Assembly: GCA_010093515.1 (NCBI GenBank)
Contig: MU001674.1
Span: 296,246-360,245, forward strand
DNA from: Lineolata rhizophorae
Taxonomy: Eukaryota; Ascomycota; Dothideomycetes; Lineolatales; Lineolataceae
Reading direction: 5' to 3'
DNA: 64,000 nt
Shown: in pieces, positions 63,196 through 64,000 of the stretch
Numbering within the stretch: the stretch's first letter is position 1
Layout of the letters: each line of letters begins with the position of its first letter
The notes under the pieces: model-generated
Told to the model about the DNA's origin: nothing
Seen by the model: only the letters and a program-made list of their open reading frames with translations
Databases searched by the model: none
Program-made: the position numbers and the translations under genes

Positions 63196-64000
63196 AGCGG
63201 TAGCCCCACGCACCACACCACGAAGAAAATTCCTTGCCATCGCCGCGCCCTCTTGCACGTCTCCGGGCCTCTTGTTGCTGGTTTTGGGTTGGCCATTCCC
63301 GGCTCTACGGGTGCGGCTCGGTTCCTGCTGAAAACAGGGTAAAAAGAACGAGGTGGAGAACTTGAAGGAGGAGGAGAAGGCGCGGCGCCATATCCGCCTC
63401 TCGTCTACGCGCGTCCACTCCCCACTCAACGGAGCTGTCCTTTTCCCGGTGTGCAGCGCCTCTGCACTGTTGCTAGCGTTCGCTACTTGCATGACTTATC
63501 AAACAGGAGCACACTATTACCTACTCCCGCTTTGCGGCCTTGCCGAATGCGGAGCAGCACCTTTCGCCTTCACCCTACCGTCCGGCACTAGGGCGGTAGG
63601 ACTACCGTATAATAATGCGTTCTGGGGCCTACGTAGATCGACTTGGTTTGGGTTGCTTGTTTGAAAGGGAGGGAAGAAAGCGAGGATCGCCGCTCCTGGC
63701 CAGCACCGTCGGTCGTGGCTAGCGGATTTGGCTTGGGTGTGTGATTCTTCTGTAGGTTGAAGGAGATCCGAGGCGTGTGAGAAACATGGAACGGGTTTGG
63801 GATTTGCTGCTTTTCTCTTTTAAGTCAGTTGGGTGGTGGCAGGCAACCTGGCGTATTCCTCATCTTTTTTTTTTGAACATTTTCCTTCGTGCTGCCTATC
63901 GCGCGGCTAGCAGGTTACATGCCGTTGTCGCACGAAGCAGAAATCATGGTCATCATTCCCAGTGCTACCGACCTTCGAAACGGCCTGTCATAGCGTTGGA
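63196..64000. other. 3' flank of epimerase-like gene
   Basis: About 0.8 kb to the window end. It contains a T run near 63865-63874 and no supported gene; the frame at 63353-63664 (plus) has no domain and looks random. Confidence 0.5.

Overview
The window is nuclear DNA from a filamentous ascomycete (Pezizomycotina). Coding regions are GC-rich and split by short introns (mostly 55-100 bp) with GTACGT, GTAAGT or GTGAGT donors and CTNAC-like branch sites. The gene set is that of a mould chromosome arm: CLIP-170, RSC4, RRN3, CAF120/SKG3, a NAK1/POD-6-type kinase, CaMK, ATP3 and TOP1. I cannot name the genus. I rebuilt 18 protein genes by joining exons so that reading frames and family motifs are continuous. 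I saw no tRNA, rRNA or CRISPR.

Layout. 0.5-2.8 kb: DPP5-like serine peptidase (-). 3.7-5.1 kb: ENV7/STK16-type kinase (-). 6.2-9.2 kb: CLIP-170-like microtubule plus-end protein (-). 11.8-12.5 kb: small lipocalin-like protein (-). 14.3-17.4 kb: RSC4-like double-bromodomain protein (-). 18.6-20.3 kb: Ca2+/calmodulin-dependent kinase (-). 21.7-22.1 kb: 104-aa single-pass membrane protein (+). 22.5-24.6 kb: L-amino-acid-oxidase-like flavoenzyme with a signal peptide (-). 26.6-27.3 kb: small secreted cysteine protein (-). 28.0-30.2 kb: MFS sugar transporter (-). 34.0-37.2 kb: germinal-centre kinase of the NAK1/POD-6 type (-). 38.5-39.0 kb: 119-aa glycine-rich protein (+). 39.7-42.0 kb: RRN3 (-). 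42.7-47.0 kb: CAF120/SKG3-like PH protein (-). 49.7-51.0 kb: unknown conserved-looking protein (-). 51.8-52.9 kb: ATP synthase gamma subunit (-), divergent from DNA topoisomerase I (+, 53.5-56.7 kb). 61.4-63.2 kb: extended-SDR epimerase-like protein (+).

Most genes are unrelated housekeeping genes; I see no biosynthetic cluster and no obvious defence or toxin system. The oxidase, the secreted protein and the sugar transporter (22.5-30.2 kb) are consecutive and may reflect nutrient use, but that is only inference from adjacency.

The clearest non-genic structure is a hAT-type DNA transposon at 57,620-58,027. It has perfect 17-bp terminal inverted repeats and a perfect 8-bp target duplication (ATTGGGAG), and a 100-N assembly gap lies inside it, so its true length and coding content are unknown. 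Other structures are a degenerate AGTCCAA array downstream of the NAK1-type kinase, a nested hairpin at 11.06-11.14 kb, several microsatellites, and long intergenic stretches carrying TACCTA, TACGTA and TACGGAGTA words.
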